A stretch of 64,000 nucleotides of DNA from Longilinea arvoryzae (GCF_001050235.1 NZ_DF967973.1:58648-122647), one strand, 5' to 3'. Counted from the stretch's first letter, positions 38,295-47,164 are shown. Notes: generated from the sequence alone by a model not told the origin. Translations and numbers: made by a program.

Positions 38295-38323
38295 AAAAGG
38301 ACGGGCTTAACACCCGTCCTTTT
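38295..38323 (+). terminator. Intrinsic terminator after the GNAT gene
   Basis: AAAAGGACGGG (38295-38305) pairs with CCCGTCCTTTT (38313-38323) around a 7-nt loop and is followed by more T. It lies between convergent genes and is nearly symmetric, so it may serve both. Confidence 0.88.
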
Positions 38324-38377
38324 TCTTTCCGAATACCGGATTACGAATCAACGAATACCGGTCTCACCCTTCACTCC

Positions 38378-39769
38378 CTACACATTCAGGTTTTCGCGTT
38401 CCTTCACCCCAAACAGGGAAGGCGGTAGCAGGACGAAGACCAGGTTGATCAGGATGCCGAGGATGGCCGAGAAAACAATGGCCGGGATGCCGTTCGGGAA
38501 AATGCCGGGGATGACGAAGGGGAACAGCCCATTGGGCAGCGCAATCGAACCGCCGATGCCGGACACCAGGATGATGGCGCCCACCGCCAGCTGGCGCGGT
38601 TCGAACAGGTTGACCTTCTCGGACTGGATCAGCGCCACGCCTTGCATGCCGATCACGCCGAACAGGTAGATCGACAGCCCACCCACGACCGCGGTCGGGA
38701 TGGTCTGCACCAACGCCGCCAGCTTGCCGATGAAACCGAGCAGGATGGCCATGACGCCGGCGGTCATCAGCACCGGAACCGAGTAGTTGCGGGTGATGGC
38801 CATCAGCGAGTTGTTCTCGCCGTAGTTGGTGCCCGCGCAGCCGCCCAGCATGCCCACCACCAGGTCGTCGGCGCCGTCGGCCACCAGGTTCAGGCCGATC
38901 AGTTCCTTGATCTTGAGCGCCGGGCGCTTGAGTTCATTGGCCAGCGCGTCGATGTACAGGCTCATCTGATACAGGTGCGCCGTGCTCTCCGGGACCGTGG
39001 CGATGGCGATCAAGGCGATGCTGATCACCGCGCCCCAGGCGCGCGGATCTTCGAAGGCCGGCAACGTAATCCGGGGAGCCTGCACCCAGTGGGCTGTGGC
39101 AATGGCTGAATAATCGATGATACCGAAGGCCGCCGCGGCGCCGTAACCGACGATGGCCCCGAAGAGGATCGGCAGCATACCCAGCAGTCCCTTGCCATTC
39201 AGGTAGACCGAGAAGCCCACCGTGACCAGCAGGGTGATGAAGGCCACCGGCCAGTGCGTGCCGGCGTTGTTCAATGCCGTGCCCGCGAGCGCGATGCCGA
39301 TCACGATCGCCAGACAGCCGGTGATGATGGGCGGCAGCACCTTATCCAGCGCGGCTTTGCCCACCCGCATGATCAACAGGCCGATCAGGATTTCGACAAT
39401 GGCCGTGCCCAGGATACCCACCTGCACAATGCGCACCCCCGCCGGGCAGTAGGTCGTGGCCGGGTTGCTGAAACAGTCGTTGGCGTACAGGCTCATGACC
39501 GTGATGACCACGGCAATATAGCTGAAGCTGGAGCCGTAGTACATTGGAATTTTGCGTCTTGCCACCAAAAGGGCTATTATTGTGCCGACGCCGGAGGCCA
39601 ATAAGGTCACTCCGACGTCGAATTTGGTGAGCAATGCAACGAGAATCGTTGCGGGGAACATGGTCAGGACTTGCTGGAAGCCCAGGCTGAGCATTGCGCC
39701 CAACGGGGGGGTGTCGGCTGGCATGTAGCCAACCACCTTGATCGGTTTCTCATCGCTGACAGTGGCCAT
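38378..39769 (-). CDS. Uracil-xanthine permease family transporter (NCS2)
   Basis: This 463-residue protein starts at the ATG at 39769 behind GGGAGGAG. The upstream extension to 39841 is unlikely. About 12-14 membrane segments are present. The NCS2 signature region includes GGCAGTNYGENNSLMAITRN (about 300-320) with the conserved Asn/Glu pair, and PTAVVGGLSIYLFGVIGMQG. This motif is typical of the uracil (UraA/PyrP) branch, so proton-coupled uracil uptake is the best guess. It is not beside pyrimidine genes. Confidence 0.88.
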   Translation of the reverse strand: MATVSDEKPIKVVGYMPADTPPLGAMLSLGFQQVLTMFPATILVALLTKFDVGVTLLASGVGTIIALLVARRKIPMYYGSSFSYIAVVITVMSLYANDCFSNPATTYCPAGVRIVQVGILGTAIVEILIGLLIMRVGKAALDKVLPPIITGCLAIVIGIALAGTALNNAGTHWPVAFITLLVTVGFSVYLNGKGLLGMLPILFGAIVGYGAAAAFGIIDYSAIATAHWVQAPRITLPAFEDPRAWGAVISIALIAIATVPESTAHLYQMSLYIDALANELKRPALKIKELIGLNLVADGADDLVVGMLGGCAGTNYGENNSLMAITRNYSVPVLMTAGVMAILLGFIGKLAALVQTIPTAVVGGLSIYLFGVIGMQGVALIQSEKVNLFEPRQLAVGAIILVSGIGGSIALPNGLFPFVIPGIFPNGIPAIVFSAILGILINLVFVLLPPSLFGVKERENLNV

Positions 39770-40049
39770 TTTTGTGCTCCTCCCAAAGCATACTACTAGT
39801 TTACATCTTGTCCATACAGGGTCAAGCCGGCGCCGACCCAAATTCGCGTAATTATACAGATGAATGGCCGGAACGCAAGGCAGTTGTCAGACCAATTTTC
39901 TGAAAAAACCGGCGTAAAACCGGCACCTGTGGCAAAAATGCGGTAAATCTGCCCCTTGTCACCGGATATCGATCAAATGAGAATTCTTAAAATATGGTGA
40001 GGGAGATGAATTGGCCATCCAGCATTGATGCGGATCGGATTAGAAATTC

Positions 40050-40077
40050 TTGACTTTTTTGGGAAACCTGCTATTCT
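40050..40077 (+). promoter_or_regulatory. Probable promoter of padR gene
   Basis: TTGACT (40050-40055), a 16-nt spacer, and TATTCT (40072-40077) precede the PadR start by about 28 nt. The leader would be very short. The remainder of the 335-bp gap 39770-40104 shows only AT-rich sequence. Confidence 0.5.
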
Positions 40078-40083
40078 TGATTC

Positions 40084-40106
40084 AAATATATTTAGGATAA
40101 ATATAT
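40084..40106. promoter_or_regulatory. Palindromic AT element over the padR start (candidate operator)
   Basis: AAATATATTT (40084-40093) is itself palindromic. ATATATTT is repeated as its reverse complement AAATATAT at 40099-40106, the last bases being the first two of the ATG. AGGAT between them is the only ribosome site. PadR regulators bind such inverted repeats, so autorepression at this position is likely (inference). Confidence 0.5.
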
Positions 40107-40476
40107 GCCTGAACCGGTTTCTGACAACCTGCCCGCCCATTTTCCGCTTTCGCCAGCGGCGTTTTCGATCCTGCTGGCGCTCAAAGGCGGCGACAAGCAC
40201 GGCTACGCCATCCTGCGCGAGGTCGCGGGACTCTCAGGCGGCGAAGTCCGCCTGCTGCCGGGCACGCTCTACAACCTGCTGAAACGCATGCTCGAGGACG
40301 GCTGGATCGTCGAAATGGACGAACGGCCCGATCCGGCGCTGGACGACCAACGCCGCCGTTATTACCGCCTGAGCGGGTTGGGCGAGCGGGTGCTGCGCCG
40401 CGAAACAGCCCGCATGGCAGGCTTGGTGCGCGCCGCGCGCCAGCATGGCCTGGCGCCCCGGGCGGATGAGCCATGA
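40105..40476 (+). CDS. PadR family transcriptional regulator
   Basis: In this 123-residue protein, the winged-helix PadR domain spans about 15-100, with HGYAILREVAGLSGG, LLPGTLYNLLKRMLEDGWIVE and RRYYRLSGLGERVL. PadR proteins are dimeric repressors that usually sense phenolics, drugs or membrane stress. The last four bases overlap the start of the following membrane-protein gene (ATGA), the usual arrangement in PadR-plus-membrane-protein operons. That gene is probably both co-translated and co-regulated with it. Confidence 0.92.
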   Translation: MPEPVSDNLPAHFPLSPAAFSILLALKGGDKHGYAILREVAGLSGGEVRLLPGTLYNLLKRMLEDGWIVEMDERPDPALDDQRRRYYRLSGLGERVLRRETARMAGLVRAARQHGLAPRADEP

Positions 40477-41543
40477 ACGCCTCACGCTGGTTGGAGGGAC
40501 TGGGATCCCTCTACCGCGGCCTGCTGCGCCTGTACCCGGCGCCCTTCCAACAACGCTTTGGCGCTGAAATGACGCAGGTCTTTGACACGCTGTGCCGGCA
40601 GGAATACACCGCTGCTGGCGCGGACGGAGCGCTGCAATTGGGACTGCTGGCCCTGGCCGACGGGTTGCATTCGGTCGTCCAGCAGTGGTGGATCAGGATA
40701 TTCCAAAGGAGACCCGCCATGGAAATAACGTCTTCCGATCTCCACTCAGGCGTCTCGCCGCTATCCCCCTTCCAGGCGGGGCTGGCGGGGCTGCCGTTCG
40801 CGGCTTTTGGCCTGGCGAACATTGTCGAACGGTTGTTGCCCTTCCCGGTGATCGCCGCGCCGCCCGGGCTGCTTGGTCTGGCGCAGATCGTTTTACGATC
40901 CCCCTACCTCTGGTTTGGCATATTTTGCCTGATTGGCCTGGGGATCGGGCTGGCCAAAGGTTTCCCGCGCTGGACGGCATCCTACCTGGGCTGGTCGGTG
41001 CTCTTTTGCTGGTGGTGGTCGAATCTCGCCGCCAATGCGGAGCGTTGGGATGAGAAGGTCTGGCGCGCACTGCCGGGCGTGGTGCTGCTGGCCATGCTGC
41101 TGCTGGCGGTGCTGCTGCGCCGTTCCTGGCGGCCGTTGAGGGATATACTGCGCAGCCTGTGGCAGGACTGGACGCTGGCTTCTTTTGCCGTTTTTACCTT
41201 CTTTGCCTTCATCTTCGTGGTATACGACGAAAACCATCACCCCCTGCTGCTGCTCTTTATCGGCACCTCAGCGCTCATAGCATCGGCCGGAGTGTGGGCG
41301 TATTTCAGGTTGAAGTCCTCCATCCCGCGCGTGCTGGCGCTGGCCGCCAGTCTACTGGTGATGGCCGTTCTGTCGACCTGGAGTTACGCAACCTGGGATT
41401 ACCGCGCCTATTACAACCTGCCGGCCGGCCCAACGGTCGAATGGCAGACGGTGTGGACCACGCTGGTTGTGGCGGCGGTGATGCTGGTTCCCGCGCTGGC
41501 CGCCTGGCTGCGCCGGCGCGCCCACAGAGCCGCTCCCGGATGA
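40473..41543 (+). CDS. Membrane protein co-translated with PadR
   Basis: This 356-residue protein has an N-terminal amphipathic region (WLEGLGSLYRGLLRLYPAPF, then FGAEMTQVFDTLCRQ). That pattern is seen at the start of many PadR-linked permease and membrane proteins. About 7 to 8 membrane helices follow (from 100 to 350), ending in RRRAHRAAPG. No enzyme motif is visible. The ATGA overlap with padR argues that it is the regulated partner. A short diverged copy of codons 296-312 lies at 44519-44569. Confidence 0.75.
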   Translation: MNASRWLEGLGSLYRGLLRLYPAPFQQRFGAEMTQVFDTLCRQEYTAAGADGALQLGLLALADGLHSVVQQWWIRIFQRRPAMEITSSDLHSGVSPLSPFQAGLAGLPFAAFGLANIVERLLPFPVIAAPPGLLGLAQIVLRSPYLWFGIFCLIGLGIGLAKGFPRWTASYLGWSVLFCWWWSNLAANAERWDEKVWRALPGVVLLAMLLLAVLLRRSWRPLRDILRSLWQDWTLASFAVFTFFAFIFVVYDENHHPLLLLFIGTSALIASAGVWAYFRLKSSIPRVLALAASLLVMAVLSTWSYATWDYRAYYNLPAGPTVEWQTVWTTLVVAAVMLVPALAAWLRRRAHRAAPG

Positions 41544-41614
41544 TGGCCCGCGAGCATCAGAGCCGCCGAATTACAAGCGCCGGCAGCCATCGGATGAACG
41601 TATACTGCCAGGCG

Positions 41615-42562
41615 CTACTCAATTCCGGCGGTTTCCACGATCGCGGCGTGGCGTTCGTTCAGGCGCTGCAGCTCGGTGTGCGTTTTGGATTGTAATTGTC
41701 GCAGCGCCCCGCCAGCCGATTCGATCCGATCGTAGGCGAGGCGGGCCTGCTCGAGTGAATTCTCAATTTTCGACTGCACAATCCAATCCACGATCAACCC
41801 GTCGAAGAAATAATCGGCAAAGGACTCGAGACCGCCGATCTCGATGCTCAGCGGCGTACTCTGCTGCACGTCGGCCAGCTCGCGGGTAAAGCGGTTCATC
41901 TTCACCTGCACGGCCCGCATCGCCTCGCGAGCCTCGTCGATGCGCGAGTGCTTGACGGCGGTGCTGAGGAATCCGCCGCCCAGCATATCCCAGGTCCCCC
42001 AACCTTCGGCGCTTTCCAGGGCTTCGATCACCCGCTCCAGACTGAAATGCACTTCGCCGGCCGCCGAAATGGCCTCTTCGATCTCGCGCTTTTCGGCGTT
42101 CCGGTCGGCGATTTGCTGCGCCAGGTGGATCAACTCCCCGGCGACCTGCGGGTTTGACTGGCGGAGTTGATTTTCCTTCTCCGCCATCAACGCCGCATAT
42201 TCACCTTCCACTCCCTGCAGCTCGCGTAGCTGCCCCTCCAGGCGCGCCTGATCCTCGAGCAGCCCATCGATCACCCGGCGGGCCTGCTGGTATTTCAATT
42301 GCGCCGCCAACAATTCCTGCCGCTCCCGTTCGACCTGCTGTTCCCGGCTGCCCAGCACCGAATAGAACAGGCCGCTCAGGCTGAAGCCTTCCAGCCGGTC
42401 GACATCCACCTGTTCCTTCTTGAGTTGCCCTTCCAGCCGCTCCAACAGTGAGCGTTTTTCTTCCAGGTTGGTATTCACCTGCCGGATATCCTGCTCGATT
42501 TTTGTCTTGAGTTTTTTCTTTTCGATGATCTGCGTCAGACGGTCAGTGATGTGGGATAGCAT
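41615..42562 (-). CDS. Coiled-coil protein of unknown function
   Basis: The 315-residue protein starts with GGAGG 7 nt upstream of the ATG. Residues 10-165 are heptad-rich coiled coil (EKKKLKTKIEQDIRQVNTNL, RQELLAAQLKYQQARRVIDG). A more globular part follows (170-260, AEGWGTWDMLGGGFLSTAVK). A final helical segment closes the protein. It has no signal peptide or membrane helix, so it is cytoplasmic. I do not recognise a characterised family. The next gene on the same strand starts upstream at 43234, with a 123-bp spacer, so the two may form an operon. Confidence 0.7.
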   Translation of the reverse strand: MLSHITDRLTQIIEKKKLKTKIEQDIRQVNTNLEEKRSLLERLEGQLKKEQVDVDRLEGFSLSGLFYSVLGSREQQVERERQELLAAQLKYQQARRVIDGLLEDQARLEGQLRELQGVEGEYAALMAEKENQLRQSNPQVAGELIHLAQQIADRNAEKREIEEAISAAGEVHFSLERVIEALESAEGWGTWDMLGGGFLSTAVKHSRIDEAREAMRAVQVKMNRFTRELADVQQSTPLSIEIGGLESFADYFFDGLIVDWIVQSKIENSLEQARLAYDRIESAGGALRQLQSKTHTELQRLNERHAAIVETAGIE

Positions 42563-42685
42563 TCAGATCCTCCAGCGGAAAAATGGGCATAGTCATGATC
42601 TATATACGCAGGTGGGGGAAAATTCGTTGCCTGCGCTTTTGGGTTCGATTTTATTAAGTTCTTGCCTGGAATTTTGGAGGAGAAA

Positions 42686-43234
42686 TCAGCCTTCCCTCTT
42701 GCGCCCTTCCGACTTTGCTTTGGCGGCCGTTTCGAGGTACTGGTCGAGCAGGGCTTCCCGGCCCGCCTGGCGGATGCTTTCGCGCGGCAAAATGAGGAAA
42801 TCGCGGCTGTCGCGGCCGAAGATCAGGACGATGGCCTGCTCGTTGCGCAGCACGCGCTTGACCTTCGACCATTCCACGTCCAGTGTCGCGCCGCCCGGGC
42901 CGATCAGATGCACCGCCTCGGGCTGCAGCGCCAGTTGAAAATCGCGCTGCCACCAGCGGTTGATCCACGGGTCGATCATGGGCAGAAAGAGATAGATCGC
43001 CACCAGCACGACCAATGCCAGCCCCAGGCCATACAGCGTGGCGTACAACTCGGTCGGCGCAGGTGTCTTGCCCTGCAACCAGGGCAGCAGCTTATCCCAG
43101 ATGCTGGAAATCGAAAAAAGCACCACGATGACGACGATGAACAGCGGCCGGCTGCTCTTGATCATGCGCAGGCGTTGGGCCGAGGTGATCGTCGCGCGGT
43201 CGAATTTGAGCGGGAAGGGGTCGGTGGAGGACAT
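42686..43234 (-). CDS. YcxB-like membrane protein
   Basis: This 182-residue protein has two membrane helices (about 30-50 and 68-90). A PH-like soluble domain follows, with FQLALQPEAVHLIGPGG, VEWSKVKRVLRNEQAIVLIF and FLILPRESI. The pattern (helix pair, then strand-turn-W-x-x-I/V-x-x-V and a final ILPRxxI) matches YcxB-like proteins, whose role is unknown. No ribosome site is evident, because a heptanucleotide repeat abuts the start codon. Confidence 0.7.
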   Translation of the reverse strand: MSSTDPFPLKFDRATITSAQRLRMIKSSRPLFIVVIVVLFSISSIWDKLLPWLQGKTPAPTELYATLYGLGLALVVLVAIYLFLPMIDPWINRWWQRDFQLALQPEAVHLIGPGGATLDVEWSKVKRVLRNEQAIVLIFGRDSRDFLILPRESIRQAGREALLDQYLETAAKAKSEGRKREG

Positions 43235-43236
43235 GG

Positions 43237-43278
43237 GAATGCTGAATGATGAATGCTGAATGCTGAATGATGAATGAA
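43237..43278. repeat. Heptanucleotide array (GAATGCT/GAATGAT)
   Basis: The words GAATGCT, GAATGAT, GAATGCT, GAATGCT, GAATGAT, GAATGAA repeat without phase change, ending 3 bp from the start codon of the YcxB-like gene. The array lies in what would be that gene's leader. Confidence 0.85.
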
Positions 43279-43286
43279 AGAGGGTT

Positions 43287-43389
43287 CAACATTCATTGTA
43301 CCCGAGAATGCGATTTTGTAGCCGCGGGCCTGTGTGCCCGCACCCGAAGGGCGCCTGCACTTCCGGCCGAAGGTCGACACAGGCCGGTA
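43287..43389. repeat. GC-rich dispersed element, copy A
   Basis: The copy starts CAACATTCATTGTACCCGAG and continues GATTTTGTAGCCGCGGGCCTG, CACCCGAAGGGCGCCTGC and CCGAAGGTCGACA. The core GCGGGC/GCCCGC can pair. Copies B (44584-44680) and C (44710-44805) lie on the far side of the AT-richer gene 43633-44493, in the same orientation. The remainder of 43390-43632 has no gene that I can see. Confidence 0.8.
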
Positions 43390-43632
43390 TTGAGGTTACC
43401 GAATCACCGGAAAGCCAACCACCCCCCTTCGACAGTCCGGAGCGTTTTCCCGAAGGGTCGCCCGATGGGGAATGGATTTTATCCGGCTGCGCCCGGATGG
43501 ACGTCAACCGACTCAAGTGATCATCCGAATGCCCCGCACAATCGGTTGCTTATTTAGATCGAATGACCTACAATACTGCAATTGATTCACTCCACAATAA
43601 CTGTAGTAATTCATTAAGCTTAGGAGAGCAAA

Positions 43633-44493
43633 ATGGGATGGTTGGACGTTCTTGACCTTGGGTTGGATGTCGTGCAGACTGTTCAAATTCATAGCATAAA
43701 GAATCAACTCAACAATATGCAGTCTGGCCAGGTAAATGAGCAAATCCGCGCTGGAATCATCGAAACTTATAAGAACTTCGTTTTTTCAGTGAATCAAGAC
43801 TTAAAAGAGATCCAAAAACGCGTCCAGGAATCTCCCAAGCAGGTTCATGTCGTATCCCTCATTCTCGAATGGCGATTGAAGGAATCCGGTATCTCACCAG
43901 AAGTGTTCAAAGATCTGTCGGATAAAGAGTACCTGGCAGAATTGATCTCCGGAATCAAAGAGGTAAAGAATCAATCTTTCCAATTGTTGAATGCAACTGA
44001 CCGGAGTCAGGCGGAACGGGCAGCCCAGGATATTATCGATGTGCCCGCGCTGGATGCATGGATGAAATCACGCGGCACCCTTAAGGAATTGAAGTCGGCC
44101 ACAGAAGATTTGGAACGGATCACCAAATCGAACCGGATGAAAAAGAAGTCGGCCTTCCTTTCACTCTTCGCAATTGTGTGTGCGTGTGTTCTCAGCACAA
44201 TCAGCCCGGCTGCTATTGTGCAAACGATTTCCTGGATTTTATTGATTGGCGGGTTGGTGGTTGGGGTCTATTCTCTTATAACCAGGAAAAAAGGCAAGGA
44301 ACGAACCTTAACGACCACGATTCGATTGCTGGAAGATGATTTACCTCCCAGTGAAGACTTAGATCGACTGCAGCGCTCCTTTGGGAAAATGTCGATATCA
44401 GAAGCTCAGGCTTTGCGGGAACGCAAAATTGCCGCCATCCAGGCCTTCATGGGGTCCTTTAAAGGCTACGAAAATATAAGTATGATCCCCTAA
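43633..44493 (+). CDS. Orphan hypothetical protein, coiled coil with C-terminal-half membrane hairpin
   Basis: This 286-residue protein starts after AGGAGAG. Residues 1-170 are helical and charged (IKNQLNNMQ, KEIQKRVQESPKQVHVVSLI, LKELKSATEDLERITKSNRM). Two adjacent membrane helices follow (about 177-192 and 200-222), then a charged tail. The coding sequence is visibly AT-richer than its neighbours, and codon third positions are mixed, suggesting recent acquisition. It is bordered by copies of a GC-rich element and followed at once by a gene remnant. I do not recognise a family. Confidence 0.7.
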   Translation: MGWLDVLDLGLDVVQTVQIHSIKNQLNNMQSGQVNEQIRAGIIETYKNFVFSVNQDLKEIQKRVQESPKQVHVVSLILEWRLKESGISPEVFKDLSDKEYLAELISGIKEVKNQSFQLLNATDRSQAERAAQDIIDVPALDAWMKSRGTLKELKSATEDLERITKSNRMKKKSAFLSLFAIVCACVLSTISPAAIVQTISWILLIGGLVVGVYSLITRKKGKERTLTTTIRLLEDDLPPSEDLDRLQRSFGKMSISEAQALRERKIAAIQAFMGSFKGYENISMIP

Positions 44494-44505
44494 CTTTTAA
44501 GACCT

Positions 44506-44571
44506 CGCTATTTCGGGGTGCTGGCCATTCCGTCGACCTGGGGTTACGCCACCTGGGATTACTGCGCCTGA
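44506..44571 (+). pseudogene. Remnant of a paralogue of the PadR-linked membrane protein
   Basis: The frame reads GVLAIPSTWGYATWDYCA and then a stop. It aligns with AVLSTWSYATWDYRAY of the membrane protein at 40473-41543. By hand, 45 of 51 bases match between 44519-44569 and 41359-41409. Only this short piece remains, starting 13 bp past the stop of the orphan gene. Confidence 0.7.
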
Positions 44572-44583
44572 AAAATGGGTGTA

Positions 44584-44680
44584 CAACGTTCGTTGTTCCC
44601 GAGATTGAGATTTTGTAGGTGCGTGCCTGCACCCGAAGGGCGCCTGCTCTTCTGGCCGAAGGTCGACACGCAGGTCGACC
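44584..44680. repeat. GC-rich dispersed element, copy B
   Basis: The copy begins CAACGTTCGTTGTTCCCGAG, has GATTTTGTAGGTGCGTGCCTG and CACCCGAAGGGCGCCTGC, and ends with CCGAAGGTCGACACGCAGG. It matches copy A over almost its whole length, with a short internal deletion. Confidence 0.8.
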
Positions 44681-44709
44681 GCTACGGAAAAGACCCACCG
44701 ACCGTCATT

Positions 44710-44805
44710 CTTTGTAGCCGCGGGCCTGTGTGCCCGCATCTGGAAGACGCTTACACCCGAAGGGTGCCCGCTCTTCCGGCCGGAGGTCGACAAACAGGCC
44801 GGTAT
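44710..44805. repeat. GC-rich dispersed element, copy C, with note on gap 44572-44992
   Basis: TTTGTAGCCGCGGGCCTGTG matches copy A exactly. The copy continues with a variant middle and ends CCGGAGGTCGACAAACAGGC. The rest of the gap (44806-44992) contains CCCACCCCTCAACCCATCC and an AT-rich end but no gene that I can support. Confidence 0.8.
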
Positions 44806-44992
44806 GGATCCGACGTTTTCTTGCGACGGCTGTAATGATGGGTTTCGGGGTGGAAAATTGTTCAATCCGGATGACGGGTGAATCCCCACCCCTCAACCCA
44901 TCCTACGCGATACGCCGATTTCAATCTGAATTATGGATTGCTTTTTTCAGCCGCACTGTTTACGCTTAGCTAATTACTTTTCTTTACATTCA

Positions 44993-45613
44993 TCACGCGC
45001 TGTTTCCCAGGTGGGTCACATCGTTCAGGCGCACGATCACGCGCGCGCCGTATGCATCCAGCCGCAGGTGCGTCAGCGAGCAGGGTTCGATGTCCAGGCT
45101 GGTGGCGTCGATGCGTTCGTCGTTGAGCCCCCACCACCACTGGACGATGATCGCCAGCACCACGTAATGGCTGACGATCACGGCGCGCTCGCCCTCCAGC
45201 GCCTCCATGAACGGTTCGACGCGCTGGCGCACCATGCGCCAGCTCTCCCCCTTCGGATACGGCACCCAATCCTGCCAGGGTTTCGATAAGGGCTTGCGCA
45301 TGGCGCGGGCTTCGTCGCGCGTGCGGTAGGCCGCCAGGCCGTTGTTGATGTCGCGCAGCGGGTGGGCGGCCACAGCCGTCTGCCCGATCTGCGCGGCGAT
45401 GATCTCGGCCGTCTGCCGGGCGCGCAGCAGGTCGGAACAGTAAAATTCGAACGGCCCCCCCTCCAGCAGCCCTGCCAGGCGCCGGCCGGTGCGCCGGGCC
45501 TGATCGTACCCGAGCTCGGTGAGGGGCACATCGGTCCACCCACCGGTCAGGTTGCGTACCAGGTGTTCCGCCTCGCCGTGGCGAATGAGAAATAGCTCTT
45601 TCAACGCCGTCAT
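44993..45613 (-). CDS. Histidine phosphatase family protein (phosphoglycerate-mutase-like)
   Basis: In this 206-residue protein, LFLIRHGEAEH near residues 8-18 gives the catalytic His of the RHG motif. DLLRARQTAEIIAAQ supplies the second Arg, and VIVSHYVVLAIIVQ near 150 gives the second catalytic His. The length fits cobalamin-phosphatase/YhfR-type enzymes, which remove phosphate from small molecules. Substrate unknown, and no cobalamin genes are nearby. Confidence 0.9.
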   Translation of the reverse strand: MTALKELFLIRHGEAEHLVRNLTGGWTDVPLTELGYDQARRTGRRLAGLLEGGPFEFYCSDLLRARQTAEIIAAQIGQTAVAAHPLRDINNGLAAYRTRDEARAMRKPLSKPWQDWVPYPKGESWRMVRQRVEPFMEALEGERAVIVSHYVVLAIIVQWWWGLNDERIDATSLDIEPCSLTHLRLDAYGARVIVRLNDVTHLGNSA

Positions 45614-45725
45614 GCCCGCTATTGTAAACGAAATTGGTCCGAAATGGGAATCTTCAGGGCCGATTCAGCCTTCGGGATCTCCCAAGCGGGTCCGGAACCG
45701 ATCCATGAAAATCAGGGGCGCGGGA

Positions 45726-46772
45726 CTAGCGGTTCAACGCCGCGTCGGGGTTGGCCGCGGCCTTTCGGCGCTGCTCCACCGCGTCCAGGAAGGCCGTGCG
45801 GTCTTTCTTCCAGGCCTTTTCGAGATCGGGGGTAAAGCCGGCCAGCGCCCAGGGCGCGCGTTCATAGATCGCCCGCACCAGTTCATCCGCCTTACTCTCC
45901 TTGTTGCCGGCCTCGATCGTCATCTGCCCGCCGAAGCGGTCGAACACCTTGGCCACGAAGCGCTTGCTGACCGGGATACCGTAGGTGCGGTAGGTGGTGA
46001 CATGTTTATAGATCCAGGCGATATCCTCGAAGCGCGCAGCCTGCAAATCGGAGCCGGGCGCAAACACCAACCAGTTGGCCGTAAGGTGGGCCTTGCCGAG
46101 CGTCAGGTGGTTGCTCGTCATCTCACCCTCGATGCGGCTGATGACGAAATCGACGGGTCCCAGGCGCGCCAGGCGTCGGGCGATCGGATGTTCGTTCGGG
46201 TCGCCGCTGCGCCGAATGCCCTTGACCAGCCCCACGACGCAGGCCGCCAGAACCCCCAGCCCGATGACGATGCCCAGAATCCCGTTCAGGCGGAAATTAC
46301 CGGTCTCGAGCATGAAGGGCAGGAACACGCCGGTCAGCTCCGGTTGATCGGTCTCGATGCTCTGGACGATCTCGCGGTACTCGTCGTCCGACATTTCGGC
46401 CAGCCACCCGGTGAATGTGGTCTGCTCCACCGCTTCCCCCGGCACCTTCACCAGCAGCAGGCGGTCGTTCTGCACCAGGGCCAGGTAAGAATTCTCCACC
46501 GTCTCCTTGCCGGATTCCTGGTTCACGTACTGGATGCCGGTGTCATAGACCTCTTCACCGGTCACGGTCACCCAGTAGCGCTGCGGCTGGCCGGCGCCGG
46601 TGTAGCCGGTCACTTCGTCGGCGGTCACGGGGGCAGGACCCAGGATGAAATTATAGAAATAGCGCGTGTTCAGCGCTACCAGGGCGAGAACAGCCAGAAT
46701 CCCAACGACGCTGAGCGCCAAAAGGGTACGGTTCGAACGGCGGATTGCTTTGGTGACGATTCCTTCGAGCAT
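45726..46772 (-). CDS. Two-helix membrane protein of unknown function
   Basis: This 348-residue protein starts after AGAGGA. One membrane helix is at about 17-37 (LLALSVVGILAVLALVALNT) and another at about 165-186 (ILGIVIGLGVLAACVVGLVK). The loop between them (40-160) is probably outside and beta-rich. The region after the second helix (190-348) is cytoplasmic, with RFEDIAWIYKHVTTYRTYGI resembling a PH-like strand pattern. No enzyme motif is visible. The overall plan (TM, exported loop, TM, PH-like) suggests a sensor or membrane-associated scaffold. Confidence 0.65.
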   Translation of the reverse strand: MLEGIVTKAIRRSNRTLLALSVVGILAVLALVALNTRYFYNFILGPAPVTADEVTGYTGAGQPQRYWVTVTGEEVYDTGIQYVNQESGKETVENSYLALVQNDRLLLVKVPGEAVEQTTFTGWLAEMSDDEYREIVQSIETDQPELTGVFLPFMLETGNFRLNGILGIVIGLGVLAACVVGLVKGIRRSGDPNEHPIARRLARLGPVDFVISRIEGEMTSNHLTLGKAHLTANWLVFAPGSDLQAARFEDIAWIYKHVTTYRTYGIPVSKRFVAKVFDRFGGQMTIEAGNKESKADELVRAIYERAPWALAGFTPDLEKAWKKDRTAFLDAVEQRRKAAANPDAALNR

Positions 46773-47053
46773 GGAACATCCTCTGTTTTCGATGGTGATG
46801 AGGGTATGGACTGCTCCGAACCGGTCGGAACATTAAGGGATGATTAAAACAAGCCATTTTATCATGAAAAACAGCCCAAATGGCAACCCGGCAATCCCAG
46901 GATGGGACCGCGCCACACATAGCCCGGACTGCTGGAGGGATCGATTGGATAGCAGTTCACTCCTGCTGCCATCCTTTCCAGCGCATTCGAATCCTTACAA
47001 TTTTGTAATTTCACCAGCCCTCCCATTGGAAAAACGGTTTTTCCGAACCCGGC

Positions 47054-47059
47054 TATAAT
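47054..47059 (+). promoter_or_regulatory. TATAAT box upstream of the PotD-like gene, with note on gap 46773-47164
   Basis: A perfect -10 hexamer lies about 105 nt before the start codon. GGAAAAACGGTTTTTCC, a near-palindrome, occupies the -35 region (about 47028-47044), so an activator or repressor may bind there. The rest of the 392-bp gap has no visible gene. Confidence 0.4.
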
Positions 47060-47164
47060 CGAAATATCCCTCGAATAGGAATTTTCGGGCTAATCAGCCT
47101 GCGCACATCTTATCGTCTGCGACCCTGAATTTCACTACCCCTCACATCATAAAGGAACGCATCC

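Noticed and set aside
43287..44805. Composite insertion sequence
   Set aside because: The repeated elements have no transposase ORF, no terminal inverted repeats and no clear target duplication.
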